Shown here piece by piece: positions 35,964-45,249 of a stretch of DNA of 64,000 bases. Under the pieces are notes generated by a model. It did not search any database and was not told the DNA's origin. It worked only from the letters and a program-made list of their open reading frames with translations. Position 1 is the first letter of the stretch, and every line of letters starts with the position of its first letter. Both the position numbers and the translations under genes were made by a program. The DNA is from Leptospira sp. (lineage in GTDB: Bacteria > Spirochaetota > Leptospiria > Leptospirales > Leptospiraceae), in contig PEQN01000007.1 in assembly GCA_002786225.1 (NCBI GenBank), positions 1 to 64,000 of the forward strand, written 5' to 3'.

Positions 35964-37128
35964 GCTTACTATTTACCATTGGTAGATTGGGTGGAATGTG
36001 AGGCTCAAAAGGATTTCCATTTAACACTGCTATGATGGATGGTCCGTAATTTTTCACTCGCCATTCAGAAAAGATTTTCAAATTTCTAAGACTATCTAAA
36101 TCAGTAATGTTAGATTTTAAAATCTGAATCAATTGTTTACTAGATGGCAATAAGGAATGTTCCATTCGTCTAGATTTTTGGATATGTTCTTTCCATTTCT
36201 TTAGACGACGAAATTTATCTTTCTCTTCACCTTCTAACTCTTCACCGATTCTTTTATTTAACTCTGAGGCTTCAATAGGTTCTATTACAGTCTCTTTCAT
36301 CAATTGAAAAAGTTCTGATCCATCTTTTTTACCTAGGGTGTTTGTATAATTCTCTTCTTTCATCTCAGTACTTATCAATCTTGAGATGGCGTCGTTGTTC
36401 AAAACTCGAAAAGGAGCACGATTGATCTTTTTAGCTTTTTCTTCTCTAAATTGTAAAATTTGAAATAACTTTCCTCTATCAAAAGGAGTAAGATTATTTA
36501 CATCAGGAAATCTAGCTAATTGAAAACCCTCTCCTTCCTTAGCGGCGGGTTCTTCTTGTGAGACAAATTCAAATTCCGAAAATGCTTCTTCATAAAGACC
36601 ACGATCTCGCAATTCCTTTTCCATCTTTTCCCAAATAGATTCCAAATAAGCAGTATCCATAGCCGCATATTGCAATTGATCTCTCTGCAATGGACGATTT
36701 TCCCAATTGGATTTCTGAAATTCTTTGGCTAAATGTTTATTATGATAAAGTTCAACTAAAGATGTTAAGGAGTTGTGCTCCATGCCTAGATACCTAGAAC
36801 TAAGCATAGTGTCTGCAACGTTATTAAATTCAAATCCAAAGTCCTTCTTGAGAGCCTTGATATCATCTGAGGCAGAGTGGAATAATTTTAGTATTTCAGG
36901 ATTTTTGAATATTTCATTCAAAGAACTCAAATCCTTAATTCTAAGTGGATCAATGATATAATTTTTTGACTTAGCTGTGATCTGAATTAAGCAAACTCGA
37001 GCATAGTAGGTAAAATAACCTGACGATTCTGTGTCTACTGCGATTTTCGAAGAATTCCTTAGATTTAACAATGCAAGATCTAAGTTCTTTGCGTTATCTA
37101 CCATAATATAGCTGGAATTTATTTGCAT
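35914..37128 (-). CDS. Ribonuclease D-like 3'-5' exonuclease with HRDC domain
   Basis: 404 residues. DEDD motifs are seen in IAVDTESSGYFTYYARVCL, FHSASDDIKALKKDFG and LQYAAMDTAYLESIWEK. HRDC-like domains follow (LTPFDRGKLFQILQFREEKA and a second weaker copy). The C-terminus is a basic tail (NSKRGLLPKNRKRKPESED) that could bind RNA. RNase D trims tRNA 3' ends and other small RNAs. Divergent from purF with about 45 bp between starts. Confidence 0.9.
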   Translation of the reverse strand: MQINSSYIMVDNAKNLDLALLNLRNSSKIAVDTESSGYFTYYARVCLIQITAKSKNYIIDPLRIKDLSSLNEIFKNPEILKLFHSASDDIKALKKDFGFEFNNVADTMLSSRYLGMEHNSLTSLVELYHNKHLAKEFQKSNWENRPLQRDQLQYAAMDTAYLESIWEKMEKELRDRGLYEEAFSEFEFVSQEEPAAKEGEGFQLARFPDVNNLTPFDRGKLFQILQFREEKAKKINRAPFRVLNNDAISRLISTEMKEENYTNTLGKKDGSELFQLMKETVIEPIEASELNKRIGEELEGEEKDKFRRLKKWKEHIQKSRRMEHSLLPSSKQLIQILKSNITDLDSLRNLKIFSEWRVKNYGPSIIAVLNGNPFEPHIPPNLPMVNSKRGLLPKNRKRKPESED

Positions 37129-37173
37129 GTATAATTGACTCTGGAATATTAGCTATTGAAAGGCTACCAATAA

Positions 37174-38631
37174 ATGAAATCCTTTTCCATAACAAAAGAA
37201 TCCATAGAATCTGACAAACCAAAAGATGAATGTGCCATATTTGGTATCTTCAATTGCAAGGATGCAGCCAATTTCACCTATTTAGGTCTGTACTCTATGC
37301 AACATAGAGGGCAAGAGTCTAGCGGAATTGTGTCATCCGATGAAAACCATCTCTATCGATACGCTGGAATGGGCTTGGTCGCAAATGTTTTTACAGAAAA
37401 CAAAATGAATGATCTGCAAGGAAAGGTAGCGATTGGCCACAATCGTTACTCGACCACAGGCGCTAGTTTTCTTAGAAATGCCCAACCTGTTCGTGTTGAA
37501 TCCCATCTTGGCCCTATTTCATTAGCTCATAACGGGAATTTAGTGAATTCTTGGGAGCTTAGAAATAAGATGGAAAAGCAGGGTTCCATTTTCCAAACAA
37601 CCATAGACTCGGAAGTAATTGTTCACCTAATGGCGAAAAGTGGAGAAACCAATTTATTAGATGCTCTAGGAGTTGCACTTCGTGAAATCCGAGGAGCTTA
37701 TTCTCTTTTGATTCTAACACCTAGGTATTTAATAGCCATTCGTGACCCCAACGGATTTCGTCCTCTCGTTATGGGAGAGAGAGAAGATGGATCTATCGTT
37801 TTTGCAAGTGAAACTTGCGCTTTTGATATAACAGAGACTAAGTACATTCGAGATGTAGAGCCTGGTGAAATGGTCGTTCTTGACCACACAGGAATGAAAA
37901 GCTACTATCCTTTTCCCCAAGAAAAGCCAAGTCTTTGTATTTTTGAATATATCTATTTTGCAAGACCCGATTCCCATATTTTCAATGAATCGGTTTACAA
38001 GGTTCGAAAGAACCTAGGTAAACAACTTGCTAGAGAACTTCCAGTGGAAGCAGATGTTGTGATTCCAGTTCCTGACTCAGCTAACATTGCTGCTATTGGT
38101 TATTCAGAAGAATCTGGAATTCCCTACCAAGCAGGCTTAATTCGCTCGCATTACATAGGAAGAACCTTCATTGAGCCAGACCAGAAGATTCGAGACTTCG
38201 GAGCCAAGATCAAATACAATGTAGTTCGCGAAGTTGTAGCAGGTAAGAAGGTAATCATTATTGATGATTCTATCATGCGTGGAACAACAAGCCGCAAGAT
38301 TATCAAAATGCTTCGTTTAGCAGGCGCTAAAGAAGTTCACATGAGAATTTCTGCACCGCCAACCATTTCTCCTTGCTATTATGGAATTGATATACCTACA
38401 CATAAAGAGTTGATTGCTGCAACACATACTTTAGAAGAGATTGCAAAGTATCTTAGAGTTGATTCTCTTGCTTATCTTACAGTAGAATCTATGAACCAAG
38501 CTGTGGTGGATCATAAGGGTGGTGGTTTCTGTAATGCTTGTTTTACGGGAAAGTATCCTGTTGAATTTCAAAATGATGAAATGGGAAATCAGAAATCTTT
38601 ATTCCAAGAATATGCGATAGAGGAAGGTTGA
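37174..38631 (+). CDS. purF: Amidophosphoribosyltransferase
   Basis: 485 residues. The glutaminase Cys follows a 19-residue propeptide (KPKDECAIFGIF), as in the B. subtilis-type enzyme. The PRPP site is VIIIDDSIMRGTTSRKI. The C-terminal FCNACFTGKYPVEF belongs to the [4Fe-4S]-containing class. It makes phosphoribosylamine, the first committed step of purine synthesis. The queD-like gene starts 3 nt after the stop, so a purF-queD-queC operon is likely. Confidence 0.97.
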   Translation: MKSFSITKESIESDKPKDECAIFGIFNCKDAANFTYLGLYSMQHRGQESSGIVSSDENHLYRYAGMGLVANVFTENKMNDLQGKVAIGHNRYSTTGASFLRNAQPVRVESHLGPISLAHNGNLVNSWELRNKMEKQGSIFQTTIDSEVIVHLMAKSGETNLLDALGVALREIRGAYSLLILTPRYLIAIRDPNGFRPLVMGEREDGSIVFASETCAFDITETKYIRDVEPGEMVVLDHTGMKSYYPFPQEKPSLCIFEYIYFARPDSHIFNESVYKVRKNLGKQLARELPVEADVVIPVPDSANIAAIGYSEESGIPYQAGLIRSHYIGRTFIEPDQKIRDFGAKIKYNVVREVVAGKKVIIIDDSIMRGTTSRKIIKMLRLAGAKEVHMRISAPPTISPCYYGIDIPTHKELIAATHTLEEIAKYLRVDSLAYLTVESMNQAVVDHKGGGFCNACFTGKYPVEFQNDEMGNQKSLFQEYAIEEG

Positions 38632-38634
38632 ATC

Positions 38635-39003
38635 TTGGAAGAAATCGAGTTAGTCAAAACTTTTGGATTTGACGCTGCTCATCTCTTACCAAATGTACCA
38701 GAAGGACATAAGTGTAAGCGATTGCATGGTCATAGCTTCCGATTTTCTGTGCATTTAAAAGGACCCATAGACCCTCATACTGGCTGGTTGATTGATTTTG
38801 GTGACTTGAAGAAGGTTGTTAAGCCCATCATTGAAAATCATTTGGACCACTATTACTTAAATGATGTACCAGGTTTAGAAAATCCTACTAGTGAGAATCT
38901 GGCTATCTGGCTTTGGAAACAAATCAAACCTCAGTTGCCTATGCTTTTTCGTATAACAGTATTTGAAACTTGTTCGAGCTCTTGTATTTACGAAGGTAAG
39001 TAA
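38635..39003 (+). CDS. queD: 6-carboxytetrahydropterin synthase
   Basis: 122 residues from a TTG start 3 nt after the purF stop. Zinc-binding His are in FDAAHLLPN and LHGHSFRF, and [20 protein letters not shown] and ETCSSSCIY are typical of QueD. Makes 6-carboxytetrahydropterin in the queuosine precursor pathway. The catalytic Cys is in [10 protein letters not shown]. Followed 3 nt later by queC. Confidence 0.94.
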   Translation: MEEIELVKTFGFDAAHLLPNVPEGHKCKRLHGHSFRFSVHLKGPIDPHTGWLIDFGDLKKVVKPIIENHLDHYYLNDVPGLENPTSENLAIWLWKQIKPQLPMLFRITVFETCSSSCIYEGK

Positions 39004-39006
39004 AAA

Positions 39007-39711
39007 ATGAAATCTATTTCTCCTGATAAAATTGCCGTAGTACTTTTGTCAGGTGGTTTAGATTCGACAACCTGTCTTTATTTAGCTAAACAGCAATCTG
39101 AGAAAATCTATGCTATTTCATTTGACTATGGTCAGAAACACTCTATTGAACTAAAAAGAGCTAAAAAGATTGCTAAAAGTCAAAATATAGAACATACTAT
39201 CATAAAAATACAAACAGAACTTTTTCAAGGAACTTCTCTAACAGATCCAAAGTTAAAAGTACCTAAAGACTCTCTCAAGAAGCATTTACAAAAAAATACA
39301 ATTCCAAATACATATGTTCCAGGAAGAAATATTTTATTTTTATCATACGCGCTAAGTTATGCGGAAAGTAGACAGGCGGGGCAGATTTATATTGGTGTCA
39401 ATGCTCTAGACTACTCAGGGTATCCCGATTGTAGACCTGAATTCATTGAAGCGTACCAAAATATGATAGACCTTGGAACAAAATCTGGTAGTAAATCTGG
39501 CAAAAGCGAAAAGTCCATTCAAATTATTACACCATTGATTCATCTATCTAAGAAAGAAATTGTTTCCTTAGCCGCTCACCTGAAAGTTCCTTTTCAAGAT
39601 ACCATATCTTGCTATGACCCTGATCCTAGAACCGGCAAGCCATGTGGTCATTGCGATTCTTGCATTCTCCGTAAGAAAGGTTTTGCGGAAGCTGGAGTGG
39701 TGGATGGATAG
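39007..39711 (+). CDS. queC: 7-cyano-7-deazaguanine synthase
   Basis: 234 residues. The ATP pyrophosphatase loop LLSGGLDSTTCLYL is near the N-terminus and the zinc site CYDPDPRTGKPCGHCDSC is near the C-terminus. It converts 7-carboxy-7-deazaguanine to preQ0. With queD it provides two steps of preQ0 synthesis; queE and queF are not in this window. The ORF is complete and of normal length. Confidence 0.96.
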   Translation: MKSISPDKIAVVLLSGGLDSTTCLYLAKQQSEKIYAISFDYGQKHSIELKRAKKIAKSQNIEHTIIKIQTELFQGTSLTDPKLKVPKDSLKKHLQKNTIPNTYVPGRNILFLSYALSYAESRQAGQIYIGVNALDYSGYPDCRPEFIEAYQNMIDLGTKSGSKSGKSEKSIQIITPLIHLSKKEIVSLAAHLKVPFQDTISCYDPDPRTGKPCGHCDSCILRKKGFAEAGVVDG

Positions 39712-39964
39712 GAATTGGGTGAAAATAGTAAAAAACTATATATATTTAAACTAAATTCACCTAGTCAAAACATTAATTAACAAGTGTTTATAGGAGTTTA
39801 ATTAAAAAATTACATGGATAGAAATAAACTTTAGTGACAGAATAAAGCTGAATGAAAACTTTTTCTTTTATTTAATTTATCATTTTAATTAAAGAAAGAC
39901 CGTACATAAGTTTAAAAAATGCGATACTATATTTATATCACCTTGGATCTTCGGTGAAGGGTGT

Positions 39965-39989
39965 AAGGCTGCCTTAACTAGGTAGCCTT
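39965..39989 (+). promoter_or_regulatory. 5' hairpin directly upstream of the NYN gene
   Basis: Arms AAGGCTGCC (39965-39973) and GGTAGCCTT (39981-39989) pair over nine bases with one G-U, around the loop TTAACTA. It ends 6 nt before the ATG at 39996, so it covers the ribosome-binding region, and no other SD is visible. A smaller TCACC/GGTGA pair lies upstream (near 39938-39958). Confidence 0.55.
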
Positions 39990-39995
39990 TGCTTT

Positions 39996-40466
39996 ATGAA
40001 CCCATTGATTAGAACCTATATTTATATAGATGCTTTCAATCTCTACTATGGGCAATTGAAAGGTAAACCTGATAAATGGTTAAATATTGAATGTAAATTT
40101 CTTTCACATCAAGTAAATATGCCGAGATGCGATGGCAAAGTTAATGTATGTGTTATAAAAACTGAAGAAAAAATGACAGATGTTAATAAAGCAGTTCATA
40201 TTTTGAATGATGCATATCTAAATAAATTTGATCTAGCAGTCCTGATAACGAATGATTCTGATTTGGCAGAACCACTGAAAATGGTTCAATATGTGGGCAA
40301 AAAAATAGGGATCCTTAATCCTCAAAAAAATACATCTAAAGAGCTTTCAAAATATACTCTATTCCAGAAAAAAATCCGACACAATACTATTTTAATTTCC
40401 CAGTTGCCATTAAATTTAACGGATGCACAAGGAAGAGTTATTCATAAACCTAAAGAATGGGCTTAA
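39996..40466 (+). CDS. NYN/PIN-like nuclease, apparently with an internal deletion
   Basis: 156 residues. It matches the NYN (LabA-like) family: YIYIDAFNLYYG at the N-terminus, IKTEEKMTDVNKAVHIL, then LITNDSDLAEPLK and the C-terminal IRHNTILISQLPLNLT followed by IHKPKEW. The acidic residues expected in the active site (D in IDAFN, E/D in TEEKMTDVN, D in NDSDL) remain. From memory of the family, about 60 residues normally lie between the N-terminal strand and the region corresponding to FLSHQVNMP (a segment with YFTA and RQ motifs), and these are missing here. Whether it is functional is unclear. Confidence 0.82.
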   Translation: MNPLIRTYIYIDAFNLYYGQLKGKPDKWLNIECKFLSHQVNMPRCDGKVNVCVIKTEEKMTDVNKAVHILNDAYLNKFDLAVLITNDSDLAEPLKMVQYVGKKIGILNPQKNTSKELSKYTLFQKKIRHNTILISQLPLNLTDAQGRVIHKPKEWA

Positions 40467-40486
40467 TGAAACATGAATTAAGCCCA
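40458..40486 (+). terminator. Hairpin overlapping the NYN stop codon
   Basis: Perfect 10-bp arms TGGGCTTAAT (40458-40467) and ATTAAGCCCA (40477-40486) around a 9-nt loop. The stop codon lies in the left arm. No long T-run follows, so it may act in RNA stability or mark an element boundary as well as in termination. Confidence 0.55.
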
Positions 40487-40929
40487 CTCTGCTAAAAGTC
40501 TTATTCTATTAACCAACTTGCAGTAGTCTTATAATTCAAAGTGTAATTCGCGTGTCATCGTATTCAATTCTGGATGTTTCTTCCCTTCAAGGTATCGCCT
40601 TACTTTATCAAGCTATTTACTTAACTTAAGAATTTGTTATTGTCAAATATTATATTCACCTAGTACTCTATTTTTGTCCACGCTCTCTATTACGGTGACG
40701 CCAAACTGGATTTGTTCGTAAGACTGTTAACGCTACCATCAGCAAGATCTTCCAAAATGGATACAAGATCTTTTAATGCTTGGTAAACCGACTTGATCCA
40801 ACAGAACCTCCAGCATCTCAGCTGGGGGTAAAGCTTTATGGTATGGAAAAGAGTGGCTAGATCAGTTTTGAAGCTAAATTATTTCAATTAATCTTCTACT
40901 CATGTCTCGGTGATCTGTGTAGGTTATCC
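40487..40929. other. Gene-free interval, possibly decayed sequence
   Basis: No frame I trust. Short translated pieces in both directions are interrupted by stops. A weak dyad (CCTCCAGC / GCTGGGGG, near 40807-40828) is present. Composition between about 40680 and 40860 seems slightly less AT-rich than the flanks. It could be the remains of a gene lost from this island, but I cannot name one. Confidence 0.4.
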
Positions 40930-43443
40930 CTATTGAAATAATTCTCTTATTTTAGATTCTCTATTAGTGTCTGGGAAAAGGTAAGCCTCCACACTATTGT
41001 TTAAATCTGGGAAAGGTAGAGATTGTTCTTGGTGTTTTTTGATTTTACCTTGTTTTTTGGTCTCAGTTATGAGGTTAAGAACTTTCTCCTTATAGATTGT
41101 ATCTGAGTTACCAATAAGGTGACTTCCTTTGGATTCTAATACATAAACAACATCTATTCGATCTCCGTCCTTCTTAGCGGCTACAAAATCTGGATAGATT
41201 TTGCCTTTTTTCCAACCCTGGATGGAATACCAATTTCTACCAGATTTGTTTCGAAACCACCAAAGGATTTTTTCTTGTCTTTCCAGAGTATCACCTACTT
41301 GCAATTCCAATTCATTCATTCCATGAATTTCCACATCAGTGAACAAATAATAGTTATACGGATTAACTCTATCTGTTGCGACGATTTCGTCCTTTTCGGG
41401 CACTTGCCAGCCCAATTGAGAATCACTGCTTACGGCGAGAACCAATTCACCTGCCATAGTAAGCTCCAAAAATATTTCTTCCTCTTGTTGAATTCTTTCA
41501 ATCTCCAATGACTTGTAGAGTTCAGAAACAATGTAACCAAAATTTTCATGTAATACGGATTTGGTGAATTCTTGTTCTAATAAAGTTAGATGGTCTCTTG
41601 CCAATTTTCGAGCAAGAAAGGCATTGGGTATGAGTTCATGGTAACGTCGTGTGGCATATTCCAAAGATATATGATCTGCCCCAATAGCAATCGTTCCTTC
41701 AATCTCCTCCCGAATTTGTCGGGTTGGATCAATTGTAACTCTATAGGTATTTACTTCTCTGGTTATTTCACTTATAGAAGATTGAACTCTGGCTATCCAA
41801 TCTTTCTGGATGGAAAACTTTTCCAAATTGATTCTGGGCAATATATCCACAGAGTAGGAGAATCTTCGCTTTTTCTTTTTGGAATTTACCATAAGCCAGA
41901 CCGGAAGATAAAAGGCATAGGCATGCTTTTTGAAATCATCCCGAATCTTGACAAGTTTCTTTCGAGTGGTTGTTGCACCTCCCGCGATTTGGACTTTACC
42001 TGCAAGGTCTCCCAGTCCTTCTTTTTCAAATCCTGTAACTACCTTATCCAAAATCTCCCTTGTATTGCCTTTCGTATAATAGACATAGCTTTCGTCCAAT
42101 TCAGAGATTCCGGTCTTTTTCGCCAAAGGTTGTCTGAGAATCCTACCAATGAGCTGGGTAATTGCCGTGTTGGAATTGACATTGGGAATGACACCAAGAA
42201 TGTAAGCAAAGCTACAATCCCATCCTTCCTGTAATGCTTGCTTGGTTATGATATAGCGAATCTCACAATCCGAAGAAAAGAGATTTATATCCTCAATATC
42301 ATTCTGAGTAGATGTTTTTATCGCTATCTCATCGGGGTTGATTCCCAATTCCACAAGGAAGTCTTTTGCATCCAAGCTATGGACATTTCCCCTACCTCTC
42401 TGATCCTTTCCTGTTGATTCCACCTGTATGAGTGCGATGGGGCGTATGTACACTCCTGTAGAGACTTTCAGTTTTTTAGCCTTTTTCTCCAAACTATCTC
42501 TATGGTTTTGGATATTGCGAATCATATCCTTCCAATCATTCTCCCTTTCGGTGTGAGGTGGAATGATGTGGAGATCCAGCTTAACCATCTCTTCGTCTTT
42601 GAGTTGGAGACCTGTAATTTGTATGAGCAGGTTCATTCTGTCCGTAGGTGTTGCGGATAGTCCCAATACAAATTCCGGATTCAATCCGTTGATTGTATTC
42701 TGTGCTTGTTCAGAAAATACTTTGTGAATCTCGTCGATTATGATTAGTGGTTGGGAGACTCGAATGGCATTTCCCAGACTGGTTCTTATCAGTCCTCCTA
42801 CGCCATGAATCTCGGATAGTAGATCCAAGTTGGGAGTTTTTTGAATAAGTTCAGCATGAAGATCCGTTCTATGATCGGCAGGAAAGAATCCTTCGTAGCC
42901 CCCGGAATCCTGGAATACCTTTAACGATTCTTTTGCGTTTAAGCGACTTACGGATTGGATCATAATAAATAAAACAACAAGGTTTTGTTCCAGATCATTT
43001 TGGTTCAACTTTTGACCTTTTTCCAGAATCAGAGTTTTCCCACCGGAAGACTGATCCAAGAGTTGACGGAGTGGATGGGTTCGGTCTCTTAGCATAGCGA
43101 CCGTTTGGGAATAGATTGTTTCTGTGGGAACGATCCATACCACAAGCCCAGTTCTTTTTTCTCGAAACCTTTCTTGGTATTCTCGAATAGCCTCTACAGC
43201 AAGAATGGTTTTGCCACCACCTGTAGGAATTTTCATCACAACTCGAGGGTAGTAATCACTGATTCCATTCTTTGGACTGTCGTAATGAGCAATCCCTAAT
43301 GCAGTGTCTGTTACCTCCGGCCAATTGTGGTCGATTTGTAAAGTTTCTTTTGCTTGGATGGCTCTCTTCTTCTCTTCCTTTGCAAGAGTCAGATAGGTTC
43401 TCAACCGATCAACAGAGGACTTCTGGTATTCCTTGAGATACAC
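40930..43443 (-). CDS. Type III restriction-modification system, restriction (Res) subunit
   Basis: 837 residues from a GTG at 43443 that overlaps the mod stop by one base. It has helicase motif I (MKIPTGGGKTILAVEAIREY), DEIH (IIDEIHKVFSEQ), SAT-like GLSATPTDRM, and motif VI (TQLIGRILRQPLAKK). The C-terminal nuclease shows YPDFVAAKKDGD and YVLESKG (PD-(D/E)xK). In family members, Res translocates DNA and cleaves only in complex with Mod. The reading frame is intact, whereas its partner Mod is interrupted. Confidence 0.92.
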   Translation of the reverse strand: MYLKEYQKSSVDRLRTYLTLAKEEKKRAIQAKETLQIDHNWPEVTDTALGIAHYDSPKNGISDYYPRVVMKIPTGGGKTILAVEAIREYQERFREKRTGLVVWIVPTETIYSQTVAMLRDRTHPLRQLLDQSSGGKTLILEKGQKLNQNDLEQNLVVLFIMIQSVSRLNAKESLKVFQDSGGYEGFFPADHRTDLHAELIQKTPNLDLLSEIHGVGGLIRTSLGNAIRVSQPLIIIDEIHKVFSEQAQNTINGLNPEFVLGLSATPTDRMNLLIQITGLQLKDEEMVKLDLHIIPPHTERENDWKDMIRNIQNHRDSLEKKAKKLKVSTGVYIRPIALIQVESTGKDQRGRGNVHSLDAKDFLVELGINPDEIAIKTSTQNDIEDINLFSSDCEIRYIITKQALQEGWDCSFAYILGVIPNVNSNTAITQLIGRILRQPLAKKTGISELDESYVYYTKGNTREILDKVVTGFEKEGLGDLAGKVQIAGGATTTRKKLVKIRDDFKKHAYAFYLPVWLMVNSKKKKRRFSYSVDILPRINLEKFSIQKDWIARVQSSISEITREVNTYRVTIDPTRQIREEIEGTIAIGADHISLEYATRRYHELIPNAFLARKLARDHLTLLEQEFTKSVLHENFGYIVSELYKSLEIERIQQEEEIFLELTMAGELVLAVSSDSQLGWQVPEKDEIVATDRVNPYNYYLFTDVEIHGMNELELQVGDTLERQEKILWWFRNKSGRNWYSIQGWKKGKIYPDFVAAKKDGDRIDVVYVLESKGSHLIGNSDTIYKEKVLNLITETKKQGKIKKHQEQSLPFPDLNNSVEAYLFPDTNRESKIRELFQ

Positions 43444-45092
43444 TAAACTTCATCCCTGGTTTTAGTGTAGAGCCCGTACGGAATACTAACGAATTCTATT
43501 CGAGAATCCCTGAGATAGTCTTCCTCCAAGAAACAGGCAGGGCTATAGACAATGATTCTTTCTTGTGGGTGTGCCTTCTTCCAGTTTTCTGCTGTCTCCA
43601 TAGTCAGAGCTAGTTTCATGAGTTCGTCCAGATTATCCTTGTATTGCAAGTAGATCGACATTCCGGGAGCCTTGGCAACGAACCAGTCCTTTTCCTTGAT
43701 CTCCTTTTCATTACCCAACTGACTTCCTGTGCAGAGATAGTAAACATATTTCGCAAAAGTCTTGTAATCCGGTAGATCCCCATTCAGTATGGATTCGGAA
43801 TCAATGGAACGCCCCACACGAAGGTAAGAAAACCCGGAATCATAGTTATTCTTCTCAATTGCTCTCTTGATTCTCTCCCTAGTTATATCCTTGCAGATAT
43901 TTTTATCCGGCTCCTTCTCGCTTGCCTCTGCCATCTGAACGAGAATGCACTGCCTGTTCCCACCATCTTCTTGGTTGAGTTCCATCACCGCATGCATAGT
44001 CGTTCCTGAACCGGCAAAAGAGTCGAGGATGATGGAATCCGGGGAAGTTGCAATTAGAAGGATACGGTTAATTAAGGAGACTGGTTTTGGAGAATCGAAA
44101 CCGTTATTTCCTTCAAACAGTTCTTTAAGCTCTTGTTTTGCTTGTTGATTATGTCCGACATCTTGATTTAACCATATAGTTAGAGGAACTATGCCATCTT
44201 TAACCTCAGAAAGAAATGTTTTAATTCGAGGAACATTGTTGCCATCGGCCCCAAACCAAATTCTATTATCTTCTACAAGTTTTTGATAATTTTCCTTTGA
44301 GGTTTGCCAGCATCGACCCTTAGTTGGTTCAACTTGTCTTCCGCCAGGCGTTGTTATCGAATAGTCATACTCTTTTGAATAAGACTTTACAGTAAAATCA
44401 CTTGGAGTCCAGTCTCCTCTGGGATCATTATCAGGATTTGAATAGCTTTGGTTGTTATTATCAGTGCGCGGTAAAAGATTTCTTTCCCAACCATTGATAT
44501 TTTCACCCTTGGACTTTTTCCTTTTTGCATAACAAATTATAAAATCATGATTATCAGAAAAATAAGATGCATCGTTTTGAGGAGAGAATTTTTTTTACCA
44601 AATTATATTTGAAATAAAGTTATCGAGTCCGAATATCTCATCGATTATAAGTCTTAAATTATGCTGTTCTTCATCATCAATACTAACGAAAATCACCCCA
44701 TCATCACTGAGCAATTCCCTGAGCAGTTTTAATCGAGGAACCATCATACAGAGCCATTTGTCATGGCGCGTTAGGTCATCGCGTCCCACTTCCTTGCCCA
44801 GCCATTCTTGGATGAGGGGGCTATTAACATTGTCATTGTAAACCCAGCCTTTGCCTGATCCGTTATCATTTCCTGTATTGTATGGTGGGTCAATGTAGAT
44901 GCACTTGATCTTGCCTGCGTATTGAGGTAGAAGTGCCTTGAGTGCGAGGAGATTGTCCCCCTCGACTATGAAGTTGCCACTGCCTTTTTCCGGCTGGAAG
45001 TCGAGACTTGTTTCCGATTCCAAGGTGTGGTATGGGACGCTCAGGTGGTGGTTCCAGATGGCATTCTTGCCTTTGAATTGGAGTGTTGGCAT
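43443..45092 (-). pseudogene. Type III DNA methyltransferase (Mod), interrupted by one in-frame TAA
   Basis: A continuous 550-codon frame except for TAA at 44595-44597 (codon 166). Before it: YIDPPYNTGNDNGSG (methylase motif IV) and DDGVIFVSIDDEE, ending NIIW. After it the same frame continues with KKFSPQNDASYFSDNHDF, RGDWTPSDF, FDSPKPVSLINRI and LDSFAGSGTTMHAV (motif I), and runs to the Res start. I translated every codon from 44594 to 43981 and found no other stop. Family members read W-Q-K-K at this place, so CAA to TAA is the simplest change. Possible readthrough or sequencing error; otherwise the system lacks a functional Mod. Confidence 0.85.
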
Positions 45093-45249
45093 GATTCCAG
45101 GATATAGAAAATCAAACTGGGTGCAAATTAATTTTATAGAAAGCTATTGAAATACAACATTGAAATTACATTGACTGATTTAGAATTTAACCGACATTGG
45201 TAAGGCAGAAAGCTTTTTAATCTAATTTGAATTTTTTAGTCATACAATT

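Noticed and set aside
38632..38634. A preQ1 riboswitch before queD-queC
   Set aside because: queD starts 3 nt after the purF stop, so there is no room; none is evident before purF either.
41590..42234. A 214-codon plus-strand frame
   Set aside because: It lies opposite the Res helicase coding sequence, has no SD, and its residues look like a shadow translation.
43998..44594. A frameshift in the type III methyltransferase gene
   Set aside because: The two open pieces are in the same frame (start bases 1095 apart, a multiple of three) and every codon between them is sense. A single nonsense codon is the simpler explanation.
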